Shown one piece after another: positions 53,422 to 61,494 of a DNA stretch of 64,000 bases (positions are counted from its first letter, which is position 1; every line of letters starts with the position of its first letter). Position numbers and translations under genes: made by a program. The stretch covers positions 62,001-126,000 of the forward strand of contig JBBSUG010000012.1 in assembly GCA_038235165.1 (NCBI GenBank). Direction: 5' to 3'. The notes beneath the pieces are model-generated. The model worked only from the letters and a program-made list of their open reading frames with translations, was not told the DNA's origin and made no database searches. The DNA comes from GCA-002050365 sp038235165. GTDB lineage: Bacteria; Acidobacteriota; Blastocatellia; Pyrinomonadales; Pyrinomonadaceae.

Positions 53422-54498
53422 ATGAAAGTTTTAATCGCTGCCGGCGGGACGGGCGGACATATTTATCCGGGAATTGCCGTGGCGAAAGAAATTATGCGGC
53501 GCGACGAAAATTCCGAAGTGCGCTTTGTCGGAACTTCGCGCGGACTGGAAACAAAAATCGTGCCGGCAAACGGTTTTGAACTTTCTTTGATAAACAGTGC
53601 GGGACTTAAAAACGTCGGTTTTGTCGGTAAAGTTAAAGGTTTAGCGGTTCTGCCGCAGAGTTTTTTGGAAGCACGGAAGTTGATAAAAGACTTTCAGCCG
53701 GATGCGGTCATCGGTGCGGGCGGCTATGTTTCGGGTCCGGTTCTTTTAACAGGAAGTTTGATGCGCGTTCCGACGCTCGTGATGGAATCAAATGCGCTGC
53801 CCGGGTTTACAAATCGAAAACTTGCGCCGTTTATCACGAAAGCCGCGCTGACGTTTGATGAAGCGGTCAAGTTCTTTGGAAAAAAAGGCATCGTGACGGG
53901 AAATCCGGTGCGGAAAGAGTTTTTTGATATTCAACCGAAAGTGCGCGGTGAAAAAGTCAATATTTTGATTTTCGGCGGTTCTCAGGGAGCGCGGGCGATC
54001 AACAATGCGGTGGTCGAAGCGTTAGAAAATTTGCCGCACGGGAAATTAAATATCACGCATCAGACCGGCGAAGGTGATTTTGAAAATATTCGGGAATTAT
54101 ACAATCGCGCCGGTTGGGGCGATGTCGCCGAAGTAAAAGCGTATATTGCCGATATGGTCGCGGAATTTGCGAAAAGCGATTTGATAATTTGTCGAGCGGG
54201 CGCGACAAGCTGTGCGGAACTTGCCGCTGCCGGAAAAGCATCAATTATGATTCCGCTGCCGACTGCCGCCGACGATCATCAGCGCAAAAACGCCGAGGCA
54301 TTGCAAAATGCGGGCGCGGCGAAAATGATTTTACAGCGCGATTTGAGCGGAGAAAATCTGGCAAAGGAAGTAATTGGTTTGATAAATGCGCCCGAAATAA
54401 TTACGGCGATGGAGAAAGCGGCAAAGAAACTGGCAAAAGCGGATGCGGCGGAAGTGACGGTAGACTTAATTGAGAATTTAGCAAAAGGAAAAAATTGA
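53422..54498 (+). CDS. murG: Lipid II synthase (GlcNAc transferase)
   Basis: 358 residues. AAGGTGGHIYPGIAVA (GxGGH-type loop), GAGGYVSGPVLL, IFGGSQGARAINNAV and CRAGATSCAELAAAGKASIMIPLP, AADDHQRKNAEAL complete the MurG signatures. Adds GlcNAc to lipid I on the inner face of the membrane. ATG 53422, 13 nt after ftsW. Confidence 0.97.
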   Translation: MKVLIAAGGTGGHIYPGIAVAKEIMRRDENSEVRFVGTSRGLETKIVPANGFELSLINSAGLKNVGFVGKVKGLAVLPQSFLEARKLIKDFQPDAVIGAGGYVSGPVLLTGSLMRVPTLVMESNALPGFTNRKLAPFITKAALTFDEAVKFFGKKGIVTGNPVRKEFFDIQPKVRGEKVNILIFGGSQGARAINNAVVEALENLPHGKLNITHQTGEGDFENIRELYNRAGWGDVAEVKAYIADMVAEFAKSDLIICRAGATSCAELAAAGKASIMIPLPTAADDHQRKNAEALQNAGAAKMILQRDLSGENLAKEVIGLINAPEIITAMEKAAKKLAKADAAEVTVDLIENLAKGKN

Positions 54499-54520
54499 TT
54501 TTGATGGGGGAAAAGCGGAT

Positions 54521-54558
54521 CTGAAAATCCAAAAATCCAAGATACAAGATCCAAAATA
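54521..54558 (+). repeat. Heptamer-like repeat before murC
   Basis: AAAATCCAAAAATCCAAGAT and continuing words run up to 2 nt before the murC ATG (54561). Confidence 0.6.
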
Positions 54559-54560
54559 GA

Positions 54561-55937
54561 ATGTTTCGGCACGTTAAAAATATACATTTCATCGGCATCG
54601 GCGGCATCGGGATGAGCGGCATCGCCGAAGTTTTGTGCAATCTCAATTTCTCGGTTTCAGGGTCGGATTTGAAGAAATCGAAAAACACCGACCGCCTTGA
54701 AAAAGTCGGCGCGAAAATTTACGAAGGTCATCAGGCGGAAAACGTCGGAGATGCACAGGTCGTCGTTTATTCGTCAGCGGTAAAAGACGATAACCCGGAG
54801 GTCGTTTACGCGAAGGAAAATAAAATTCCGGTCATTCCGCGTGCCGAAATGCTGGCGGAATTAATGACTTTGAAGCCATATTCGGTCGCCGTTGCCGGAA
54901 CGCACGGGAAAACTTCGACGACTTCGATGATTGCGACAATTCTCGGACACGCCGGGGTCGAACCGACGACGATTGTCGGCGGCGTGGTGGACACGCTAGG
55001 CTCGAACGCCAAACTCGGCACGAGCGATTGGTTCGTCACCGAAGCCGACGAAAGCGACCGGTCTTTTTTGATGTTAAATCCAACATTGGCAATAGTTACC
55101 AATATTGATAAGGAACATATGGAGTCCTACAAAGGAATGGACGACGTGGTGCAGTGTTTTACCGATTTTATCAACAAAGTTCCGTTTTACGGCGCGGCGG
55201 TGATGTGTCTCGATGACCCGAACGTGCAGCTTATCATTCCGAAATTAAAACGGCGGCGCGTAACTTACGGTTTGACCGCGCAGGCGGATGTTTCCGGTCA
55301 CAATATCGTTTACGGAAATGATTTCGGTTCATCGTTCACGGTTTGGAAGGGAACAGAAATTTTAGGCGAAATAAACTTGCCGGTGCCGGGAAAACACAAT
55401 GTTTACAACGCTTTGGCGGCAACATCCGTCGCTCTCGAACTCGAAGTTCCGTTCGTCAAAATCGCCGAAGCATTTACAAAATTCAAGAATGCGGACAGAC
55501 GCTTTCAATTCAAAGGGGAAGCTAAAGGAATCATTGTTGTTGACGATTACGGACACCACCCGACGGAAATTGTCGCTACGCTTTCGGCGGCGAAAAACGG
55601 TTCAAACGGCAAACGTACGGTTGTTGTGTTTCAGCCGCACCGCTATTCGCGGACAAAAGAATTGATGAACGAGTTCGCGCTGGCATTTAACAACGCCGAT
55701 GTGCTTTATGTAACCGACATTTACGCCGCCAGTGAACAGCCGATGGAAGGCATTACGGCGGAAGTTTTGACCGAAAATATCAAACAATACGGTCACAAAA
55801 ATGCAACGTATATCGGTGACATCGAAACCGCCGCCGACAAAGTAGTCGAAAATTTACAGGAAAACGATCTGGTCATCACGCTCGGTGCGGGCAGCATCAC
55901 GCGGCTTTCCGACGAGATTTTGGAAAAACTGGGTTAA
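54561..55937 (+). CDS. murC: UDP-MurNAc-L-alanine ligase
   Basis: 458 residues. HFIGIGGIGMSGIAEVL nucleotide fold, AVAGTHGKTSTTSMIA ATP loop, FVTEADESDRSFL, TNIDKEHMESY and VVDDYGHHPTEI are MurC signatures; FQPHRYSRTKEL near the C-terminus. First amino-acid addition to UDP-MurNAc. Cluster order murG-murC-ftsQ lacks murB and ddl, which must be elsewhere. Confidence 0.97.
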   Translation: MFRHVKNIHFIGIGGIGMSGIAEVLCNLNFSVSGSDLKKSKNTDRLEKVGAKIYEGHQAENVGDAQVVVYSSAVKDDNPEVVYAKENKIPVIPRAEMLAELMTLKPYSVAVAGTHGKTSTTSMIATILGHAGVEPTTIVGGVVDTLGSNAKLGTSDWFVTEADESDRSFLMLNPTLAIVTNIDKEHMESYKGMDDVVQCFTDFINKVPFYGAAVMCLDDPNVQLIIPKLKRRRVTYGLTAQADVSGHNIVYGNDFGSSFTVWKGTEILGEINLPVPGKHNVYNALAATSVALELEVPFVKIAEAFTKFKNADRRFQFKGEAKGIIVVDDYGHHPTEIVATLSAAKNGSNGKRTVVVFQPHRYSRTKELMNEFALAFNNADVLYVTDIYAASEQPMEGITAEVLTENIKQYGHKNATYIGDIETAADKVVENLQENDLVITLGAGSITRLSDEILEKLG

Positions 55938-56030
55938 ATTCCAGATTCCAGATTTCAAATTCCAAATTGGTCGAAAAGAGTCTGTAATCTGAGTTTTGAA
56001 ATCTGGAATTTGAAATCTGGAATCTGGAAT
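55938..56030. repeat. Perfect 27-bp inverted repeat between murC and ftsQ
   Basis: Heptamer-like words (ATTCCAGATTCC, GATTTCAAATTCCA) at 55938-55964 recur inverted at 56004-56030 with a 39-nt loop. It would form a long hairpin in the dcw transcript, ending 15 nt before the ftsQ ATG. No T-tract, so not a terminator. Confidence 0.75.
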
Positions 56031-56045
56031 CTGGAGTTAAAAGAT

Positions 56046-56873
56046 ATGGCAGCAGTTAGAAAAAGAGTAACACCGCGCAAAACGGGGACGGCGACAAAAA
56101 GACGGCGAAGTGCGGCTCCGCGCAAACAAAGTTCGGTAGGGGCGAGTTTTCTCGCGCCGCTGGTTTTTGCCGTCGGAATTTTGTTTTGTTTGGCTTTCTT
56201 GCTAATTGCGGGTTATCGAACGGTGACGGCATCGGCGTTTTTCGATGTTAAAAAGATTGATATTCGCGGCACGACCCGCGTCGCAAAAGACGACATCGAA
56301 AAAATCGTCAGCCGTCAAACTGATAAATCAGGCGTTTGGAATGCGGATTTAGTCACGATCAGAGAAGACCTCGAAAAAATAACGCAGGTGAAATCAGCCG
56401 TCGTTTCGCGCGTTCTGCCCGACGGTCTGCGCGTCAATTTAGTCGAGCGCGAACCGCGGGCGGTCGTTCGGCTCGACCGGGGCGATTTATGGACGGATGA
56501 AGGCGGAGTTCTGTTCGATTTGGTCGGCAAAAACGAAACGCGCCCGCCGTTTGTGATGACGGGTTGGGACGAAAGCAAAACCGACCGTTCGGCAAAAGAT
56601 AATCAGGAGCGCGTAAAAATCTATCTGAAAATGATTGATGACTGGCAGACTTTTGATTTGGCAAGCCGCGTCAGTGTGGTCAATTTGTCCGATTTACAGT
56701 CGCCGCAGGCAGTCGTTCAAGATTCCGGTGAAACCGTCACGCTCGAACTAGGAAAAGATAATTACGGCAGTCGTTTGAAAAAAAGTTTGGAAATCGTTGC
56801 AGGCAGAGGAAAAGAACTGGAATCGCTTAGATTAAACGGGCAGAAAGAAGTGTTAGGCTACCGAATCAAGTGA
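56046..56873 (+). CDS. ftsQ: Division protein FtsQ (POTRA domain)
   Basis: About 275 residues from ATG 56046; the frame extends to 56010 only through repeat sequence. Basic cytosolic tail (RKRVTPRKTGTATKRRR), one membrane helix (FAVGILFCLAFLLIAGY), POTRA domain (FDVKKIDIRGTTRVAKDDIE) and the FtsQ/DivIB beta domain (PDGLRVNLVEREPRAVVR). Scaffold of the divisome in the periplasm. Confidence 0.93.
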   Translation: MAAVRKRVTPRKTGTATKRRRSAAPRKQSSVGASFLAPLVFAVGILFCLAFLLIAGYRTVTASAFFDVKKIDIRGTTRVAKDDIEKIVSRQTDKSGVWNADLVTIREDLEKITQVKSAVVSRVLPDGLRVNLVEREPRAVVRLDRGDLWTDEGGVLFDLVGKNETRPPFVMTGWDESKTDRSAKDNQERVKIYLKMIDDWQTFDLASRVSVVNLSDLQSPQAVVQDSGETVTLELGKDNYGSRLKKSLEIVAGRGKELESLRLNGQKEVLGYRIK

Positions 56874-56874
56874 A

Positions 56875-56943
56875 AATTCCAGATTTCAAATTCCAAATTA
56901 ACGGAAGGCTGCCGGGAACGGTCAAAATCTGGAATCTGGAATT
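56875..56943. repeat. Heptamer-like inverted repeat between ftsQ and ftsA
   Basis: AATTCCAGATT (56875-56885) and its inverse AATCTGGAATT (56933-56943) surround a short GC-rich stretch, ending just before the ftsA ATG at 56952. Confidence 0.65.
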
Positions 56944-56951
56944 GAAAAGAG

Positions 56952-58190
56952 ATGAATCGTGAAATACACGCCGTCGGATTGGACATCGGCACGAACAAAG
57001 TTCGGTGCCTCGTCGGAGAACCGTCTGACGGCGGAAAAATGAATGTGATCGGTGTCGGACACTGCGAGTCGCGCGGTTTGCGGCGCGGCATTGTGACGAC
57101 GACTGATGCGGTCGCCGAATCAATCAAAAAAGCCGTCGGCGATGCCGAGCGGATGTGCGGACTGGAAATTCACTCGGCGACGATCAATCTTTCAGGCGAA
57201 CACCTGCAGGGCGAAAATAAAAGCGGTGTCGTCGCCGTCGCCGGCACGGGACGCGAAATTATGACGGAAGATGTCGAACGAGCCGTTGAATCAGCCAGCG
57301 CGATGCAGCTTCCAGCGGGTTGGAAAATCGTTGACCGACTGCCGCAGGAATTTATCATTGACGGGCAGGACGGCATTATTGAGCCGGTCGGAATGCACGG
57401 AGCGCGGCTTGAATGCCGGGTTCACATCGTCACGAGTCCGAGCGCAGGCGGTCAGAATATGATGAAAGCCGTCCATCGCGCCGGTTTGGAAATCGAAAAT
57501 ATGATGCTCGAACCGCTGGCGGCGGCGAACAGCACGCTGAGCGACGACGACAAAGAATACGGCTGCGCTCTCGTTAATATCGGTGAGGAAATTACGAGTT
57601 TGATGATTTTTGGGCGCGGTGCGGTGCAGCATACGAAGGTTTTTCCGTTCGGCGGAATGCACTTTACCAAAGATATTGCCGTTGGACTGCGCGTTTCGAT
57701 TCCCGAAGCCGAGCGCATTAAACATTATTACGGCTGCGTCGCCGGGTATCTGATGAACGATGAGGAACGGCAGGAAATTATCGAGATAACGCCGGTCGGC
57801 AGACAGGAAACGCGTCAACTGTCAAAGGAAATTCTGTGCGACATTATGCAGCCGCGAGCTGTCGAACTGCTTCAGCACGTCGCGCAGGAGGTTTTCGGTT
57901 CGAACAGTCAAATTCCGAGCGGCGTAGTTTTGACCGGCGGCGGTGCGCTGAACCGCGGAATGGTCGAAATCGCCGAACAGGTCTTCGACGCGCCGACGAG
58001 ACTCGGATTTTTAGAGGAAAAACACTTCGGCGGACTGCTCGATGAAGTGCAGAATCCCGAATGGGCGACGGCGGGCGGATTGGCACTATCTTCGATGTAT
58101 CTGCAAATCCGCGAACAAAATGCGGGCGGACGTTCACCGACGCGCAAAGTTTCCGAATGGTTTGAAAATTTTCGGGAAAAATTTAGATAA
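56952..58190 (+). CDS. ftsA: Cell-division protein FtsA (actin-like)
   Basis: 412 residues. VGLDIGTNKVRCLVGE is the phosphate-1 actin motif, GEHLQGENKSGVV and NLEAALVNIGEE-type second phosphate loop (GCALVNIGEEITSL), GVVLTGGGALNRGM adenosine motif. The SHS2/1C domain is present, and the C-terminal helix (SEWFENFREKF) is amphipathic for membrane tethering of FtsZ. Starts ATG 56952. Confidence 0.96.
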   Translation: MNREIHAVGLDIGTNKVRCLVGEPSDGGKMNVIGVGHCESRGLRRGIVTTTDAVAESIKKAVGDAERMCGLEIHSATINLSGEHLQGENKSGVVAVAGTGREIMTEDVERAVESASAMQLPAGWKIVDRLPQEFIIDGQDGIIEPVGMHGARLECRVHIVTSPSAGGQNMMKAVHRAGLEIENMMLEPLAAANSTLSDDDKEYGCALVNIGEEITSLMIFGRGAVQHTKVFPFGGMHFTKDIAVGLRVSIPEAERIKHYYGCVAGYLMNDEERQEIIEITPVGRQETRQLSKEILCDIMQPRAVELLQHVAQEVFGSNSQIPSGVVLTGGGALNRGMVEIAEQVFDAPTRLGFLEEKHFGGLLDEVQNPEWATAGGLALSSMYLQIREQNAGGRSPTRKVSEWFENFREKFR

Positions 58191-58348
58191 ATTTAACATT
58201 TCAACTGGATTTTTTATCGCAAATCGTTGTATGCTGATTCGCCGGATACACAATATGTTGTTGAAATTGCGAATTCTCTCCAAATGTTTTCTCGGATGTT
58301 TTTCAGCACTTAAATTATAATTATTAACTTACTTAAGGAATCATAAAA

Positions 58349-59506
58349 ATGACTACACACGGGCTTCAAAATAAAAAAATTAATATGTCCTTTGATGATC
58401 CGCTCGACGTTGGTGCCAAAATCGTCGTCATCGGTGTTGGCGGCGGCGGCGGCAATGCGGTCAATCGAATGATTGAAGCAGGAATCAAAGGCGTTGAATT
58501 TATCGTCGTCAATACGGACGTGCAGGCGTTGAACAGTTCGAAGGCTCCGGTCAAAATACAACTCGGCACCGATTTGACGCGCGGACTCGGCGCGGGGGCG
58601 AATCCGATGGTCGGGCGACAGGCGGCGATTGAGGACACGGACAAAATAATAGATGTTTTACAAGACGCGGATATGGTTTTCGTGACGACCGGCTTGGGCG
58701 GCGGAACGGGAACGGGAGCCGCGCCGGTAATTGCCGCGCTCGCCATCGAACTCGGTGCGCTGACCGTCGCCGTCGTCACCAAACCGTTCACCGTCGAAGG
58801 CAGAAAACGGATGAATCAAGCCGAAGAAGGTTTAGCCGAATTGCGCGGCTGTGTTGACACGATCATTACGATTCCGAACTCGAAACTCAAAGAAGTCGAG
58901 GAAAAAATCTCGATTATGGATGCGTTTCGACGCGCCGACGACATCCTGCTGCAAGCCGTTCAGGGAATTTCGGATTTGATCACCGTGACGGGAACGATCA
59001 ATCTCGATTTTGCCGACATTAAAAGCGTGATGCAGGGAATGGGCGTAGCGTTGATGGGGATCGGCTACGGCAGTGGCGACGGCGGCGCGGTCAAAGCGAT
59101 GAAGGAAGCGATTGATTCAAAGCTGCTCGAAGAAAATTCGATTAAAGGCGCACGCGGTGCGTTAATTAACATCACGGGTTCGGAAGATATGCCGCTTGAT
59201 GAAATAGAAGCCGCCATCGAACTGATTTATCAGGAAGCCGATGACAACGCCAACATCATTTTCGGAACTGTTTTTGACCCGGAAATGAAGGATAAAGTAA
59301 AAATAACCGTCATCGCCACCGGCTTTGACAACCAGGAACAGCGGCGTGAAAATTTAGAACCGCCGCAGTCAAATTCTGCGGTGTCGTCTGCCGAGAGCAG
59401 CAACGGTTACGCCGCTGCCGCTTACCAATCGGCTGTAAAATCGCTGCCGCAAAGTGACAAGGAAGATATAAACGTGCCGACGTTTATTCGTCGTCAGGCG
59501 GATTAG
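58349..59506 (+). CDS. ftsZ: Cell-division GTPase FtsZ
   Basis: 385 residues. IVVIGVGGGGGNAVNRM, the tubulin signature GLGGGTGTGAAPVIA, NADFADIKSVM-type T7 loop (NLDFADIKSVMQGMGVALMG), and the conserved C-terminal peptide DINVPTFIRRQ that binds FtsA. Polymerises with GTP into the Z ring. A 158-nt gap after ftsA may hold its own promoter, but none is clear. The N-terminal ~20 residues are longer than in E. coli. Confidence 0.97.
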   Translation: MTTHGLQNKKINMSFDDPLDVGAKIVVIGVGGGGGNAVNRMIEAGIKGVEFIVVNTDVQALNSSKAPVKIQLGTDLTRGLGAGANPMVGRQAAIEDTDKIIDVLQDADMVFVTTGLGGGTGTGAAPVIAALAIELGALTVAVVTKPFTVEGRKRMNQAEEGLAELRGCVDTIITIPNSKLKEVEEKISIMDAFRRADDILLQAVQGISDLITVTGTINLDFADIKSVMQGMGVALMGIGYGSGDGGAVKAMKEAIDSKLLEENSIKGARGALINITGSEDMPLDEIEAAIELIYQEADDNANIIFGTVFDPEMKDKVKITVIATGFDNQEQRRENLEPPQSNSAVSSAESSNGYAAAAYQSAVKSLPQSDKEDINVPTFIRRQAD

Positions 59507-59635
59507 TCTGCACCTTGGCAAAAACAGTATGCCGGAAATGCCGTAATGTATTTAGACTGCCGCTCCTATCAAATTGCCGGCAGAGATAATAGAATTAATC
59601 CTCATCAAATTTAAAATTATTATAACGAGAAAATT

Positions 59636-59917
59636 ATGAGGGAAAACTACAACGAGCGGAATTTTCCGCGCCAGAAAGAGAATACGGAACCGCGGAAAAA
59701 AATGCCGCCGCCGAGTGAAACCAATGCGGAAACGTATTATTACAAAAAACAGATAGATGCCCGAACGAAAATGACGGTTGTTTTGCTGGACGGCGAAGAA
59801 CTCGAAGGCACTATCGAATGGTATGATCTCGATGCGCTGAAGATCAATCGTGACGACGCGCCGAATATTCTGCTTCCGAAACACAACATCAAATATATGT
59901 ATAAGTCGGAAGAGTAA
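59636..59917 (+). CDS. Hfq-like (Sm-fold) RNA-binding protein
   Basis: 93 residues. A ~35-residue charged N-terminal extension (MRENYNERNFPRQKENTEPR), then an Sm-like fold: KQIDARTKMTVVLLDGEELEG (Sm1-like, compare Hfq VTIFLVNGIKLQG), TIEWYDLDALKIN and LLPKHNIKYMYK in place of Sm2 (Hfq YKHAIST). Probably binds small RNAs or A-rich RNA as a hexamer. It is a divergent member, so the name hfq is not certain. 3 nt before pdxA. Confidence 0.75.
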   Translation: MRENYNERNFPRQKENTEPRKKMPPPSETNAETYYYKKQIDARTKMTVVLLDGEELEGTIEWYDLDALKINRDDAPNILLPKHNIKYMYKSEE

Positions 59918-59920
59918 AAA

Positions 59921-60925
59921 GTGAAAAGTGAAAACCTAAATTCCGATTTGCCGCGCATCGGAATCACGATGGGCGATGCCGCCGGAATCGGTGCGGAGAT
60001 CGTTCTCAAAGCACTGAGTGATGAAAACCTAAAAGAAATCTGCCAGCCGATCATTATCGGAGACGGGGCATTTTTGGAGAAAACCGCCCGTGAATTGAAT
60101 CTGCCGTTCGACTTTGTTGAAGCCGGTAAAAACCCGCCAACAGTTAGTCAAACTGTCATCCACAACTTAAAAAATCTCACGGACAACATACAAATCGGCG
60201 AAGACTCCGCCCCGGCGGGAAAGGCTTCCGCCGAATACATCGAAACCGCCGTACATTTGTGGCGCGAAGGGAAAATTGATGCGATAGCGACCGCTCCGAT
60301 CAGCAAAAAAGCCATTTCGCTCGGCGGCTACAATTATCCCGGACACACCGAATTTCTCGCTTTTTTGACGGGGACGCAGAAATTTGCGATGAGTTTCTTC
60401 GCCGAAAATCTGCGCGTCGTATTGCTCTCCACGCACGTTTCGCTACGCGATGCGATTGAACTCGTCAAAAAGGAAAAGCTGGTCGAATTGATTAAATTCT
60501 CTCACCGCGAAATTTCCAAAATGCTTAAAAAAGATGCGCGGCTGGCGGTTGCGGGATTAAATCCGCACGCTTCGGAAGGCGGAATGTTCGGCGCGGAAGA
60601 AGCAAACGAAGTCATTCCCGCGATTAACGAATGCCGCGAAAAATTTAACATTGATGTCTCCGGCGCATTTTCACCCGATACGATTTTTCTGCGCGGTTTC
60701 AAAGGCGAATTCGACGGCGTAATTTCCTGCTATCACGATCAGGCGACGATTGCCGTCAAATGTCTGTCGTTCGGCGCGTCGGTCAATGTCACGCTCGGTT
60801 TGCCGCTTATTAGAACGTCGGTTGACCACGGCACGGCGTTCGACATCGCCGGGAAAAACGTTGCGGAGGCTTCGAGTATGAAGGCGGCGATTAAGCTGGC
60901 GGCAAAGCTGGCGGCAAATTCGTAA
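59921..60925 (+). CDS. pdxA: 4-hydroxythreonine-4-phosphate dehydrogenase
   Basis: 334 residues, GTG start. RIGITMGDAAGIGAEIVLKAL, ATAPISKKAISLGG with YPGHTEFLAFLTG, LNPHASEGGMFG and ISCYHDQATIAVK (metal-binding His) are the PdxA signatures. Oxidises 4-phosphohydroxy-L-threonine in pyridoxal phosphate synthesis (DXP-dependent route). Cotranscribed with the Hfq-like gene. Confidence 0.96.
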   Translation: MKSENLNSDLPRIGITMGDAAGIGAEIVLKALSDENLKEICQPIIIGDGAFLEKTARELNLPFDFVEAGKNPPTVSQTVIHNLKNLTDNIQIGEDSAPAGKASAEYIETAVHLWREGKIDAIATAPISKKAISLGGYNYPGHTEFLAFLTGTQKFAMSFFAENLRVVLLSTHVSLRDAIELVKKEKLVELIKFSHREISKMLKKDARLAVAGLNPHASEGGMFGAEEANEVIPAINECREKFNIDVSGAFSPDTIFLRGFKGEFDGVISCYHDQATIAVKCLSFGASVNVTLGLPLIRTSVDHGTAFDIAGKNVAEASSMKAAIKLAAKLAANS

Positions 60926-60980
60926 AGACAAACAAAAGTTGATATTATATTGAACGAAAACAGGAAGCAGATTTTTTATA

Positions 60981-61376
60981 ATGAATGAACAGCAAAGTGA
61001 CGAAAAAAGACAGGTTTTAGTTGCCGATGATGATCCGGCGATTCTTCGCCTGGTCAAAGCGGTAGTGGAAAAAGAAGGTTACACGGTCATTGCGGCGCGT
61101 GACGGTAAAGAGGCATACAAACTGCTGCATTCCGGCGAAATTTTTACGGCGGCGATTTTCGATGTGGTGATGCCGTATATTCAAGGTACGGAACTCGTGC
61201 GTTTTATGCAGTCGGAAAAAAAGTTGATGAAAATTCCGGTGATTATGATGACGGCGGAACAGAATCCGCGCCTTTCGTCGGAAAGTTTCTCGGCGGGCGC
61301 AATTGCCTTTCTGCCGAAACCGTTCACCACTTCACAATTGCAGACGATGCTGCGGATGTTCGTTCAAAAAAAGTAG
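60981..61376 (+). CDS. Single-domain response regulator
   Basis: 131 residues, receiver domain only. Acidic pocket VADDDPAIL, phospho-acceptor Asp in AIFDVVMPYIQG, Thr in MMTAEQN and Lys in FLPKPFT. AGGAAG upstream of the ATG. CheY-like; the partner kinase is not adjacent, though the orphan histidine kinase at 11262 is one candidate in the window. Output by protein contact. Confidence 0.9.
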   Translation: MNEQQSDEKRQVLVADDDPAILRLVKAVVEKEGYTVIAARDGKEAYKLLHSGEIFTAAIFDVVMPYIQGTELVRFMQSEKKLMKIPVIMMTAEQNPRLSSESFSAGAIAFLPKPFTTSQLQTMLRMFVQKK

Positions 61377-61494
61377 GATAAAGACAAATAAAGTTAATTT
61401 TTCTTGACGTTTTCACTGTCGAGTGGTAGTTTTCAAATCAAACATAATTTTTCTTTTAACCAAAAAAAATCCAGATAAGTTCGATTGAGGAGCG

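Noticed and set aside
57836..58147. Overlapping frames inside ftsA on both strands
   Set aside because: Shadow frames of ftsA with Arg-rich, low-information translations.
58206..58221. GG-N10-GC spacing (TGGATTTTTTATCGCA) before ftsZ as a sigma54 promoter
   Set aside because: Only the dinucleotides match; the rest of the -24/-12 consensus is absent.
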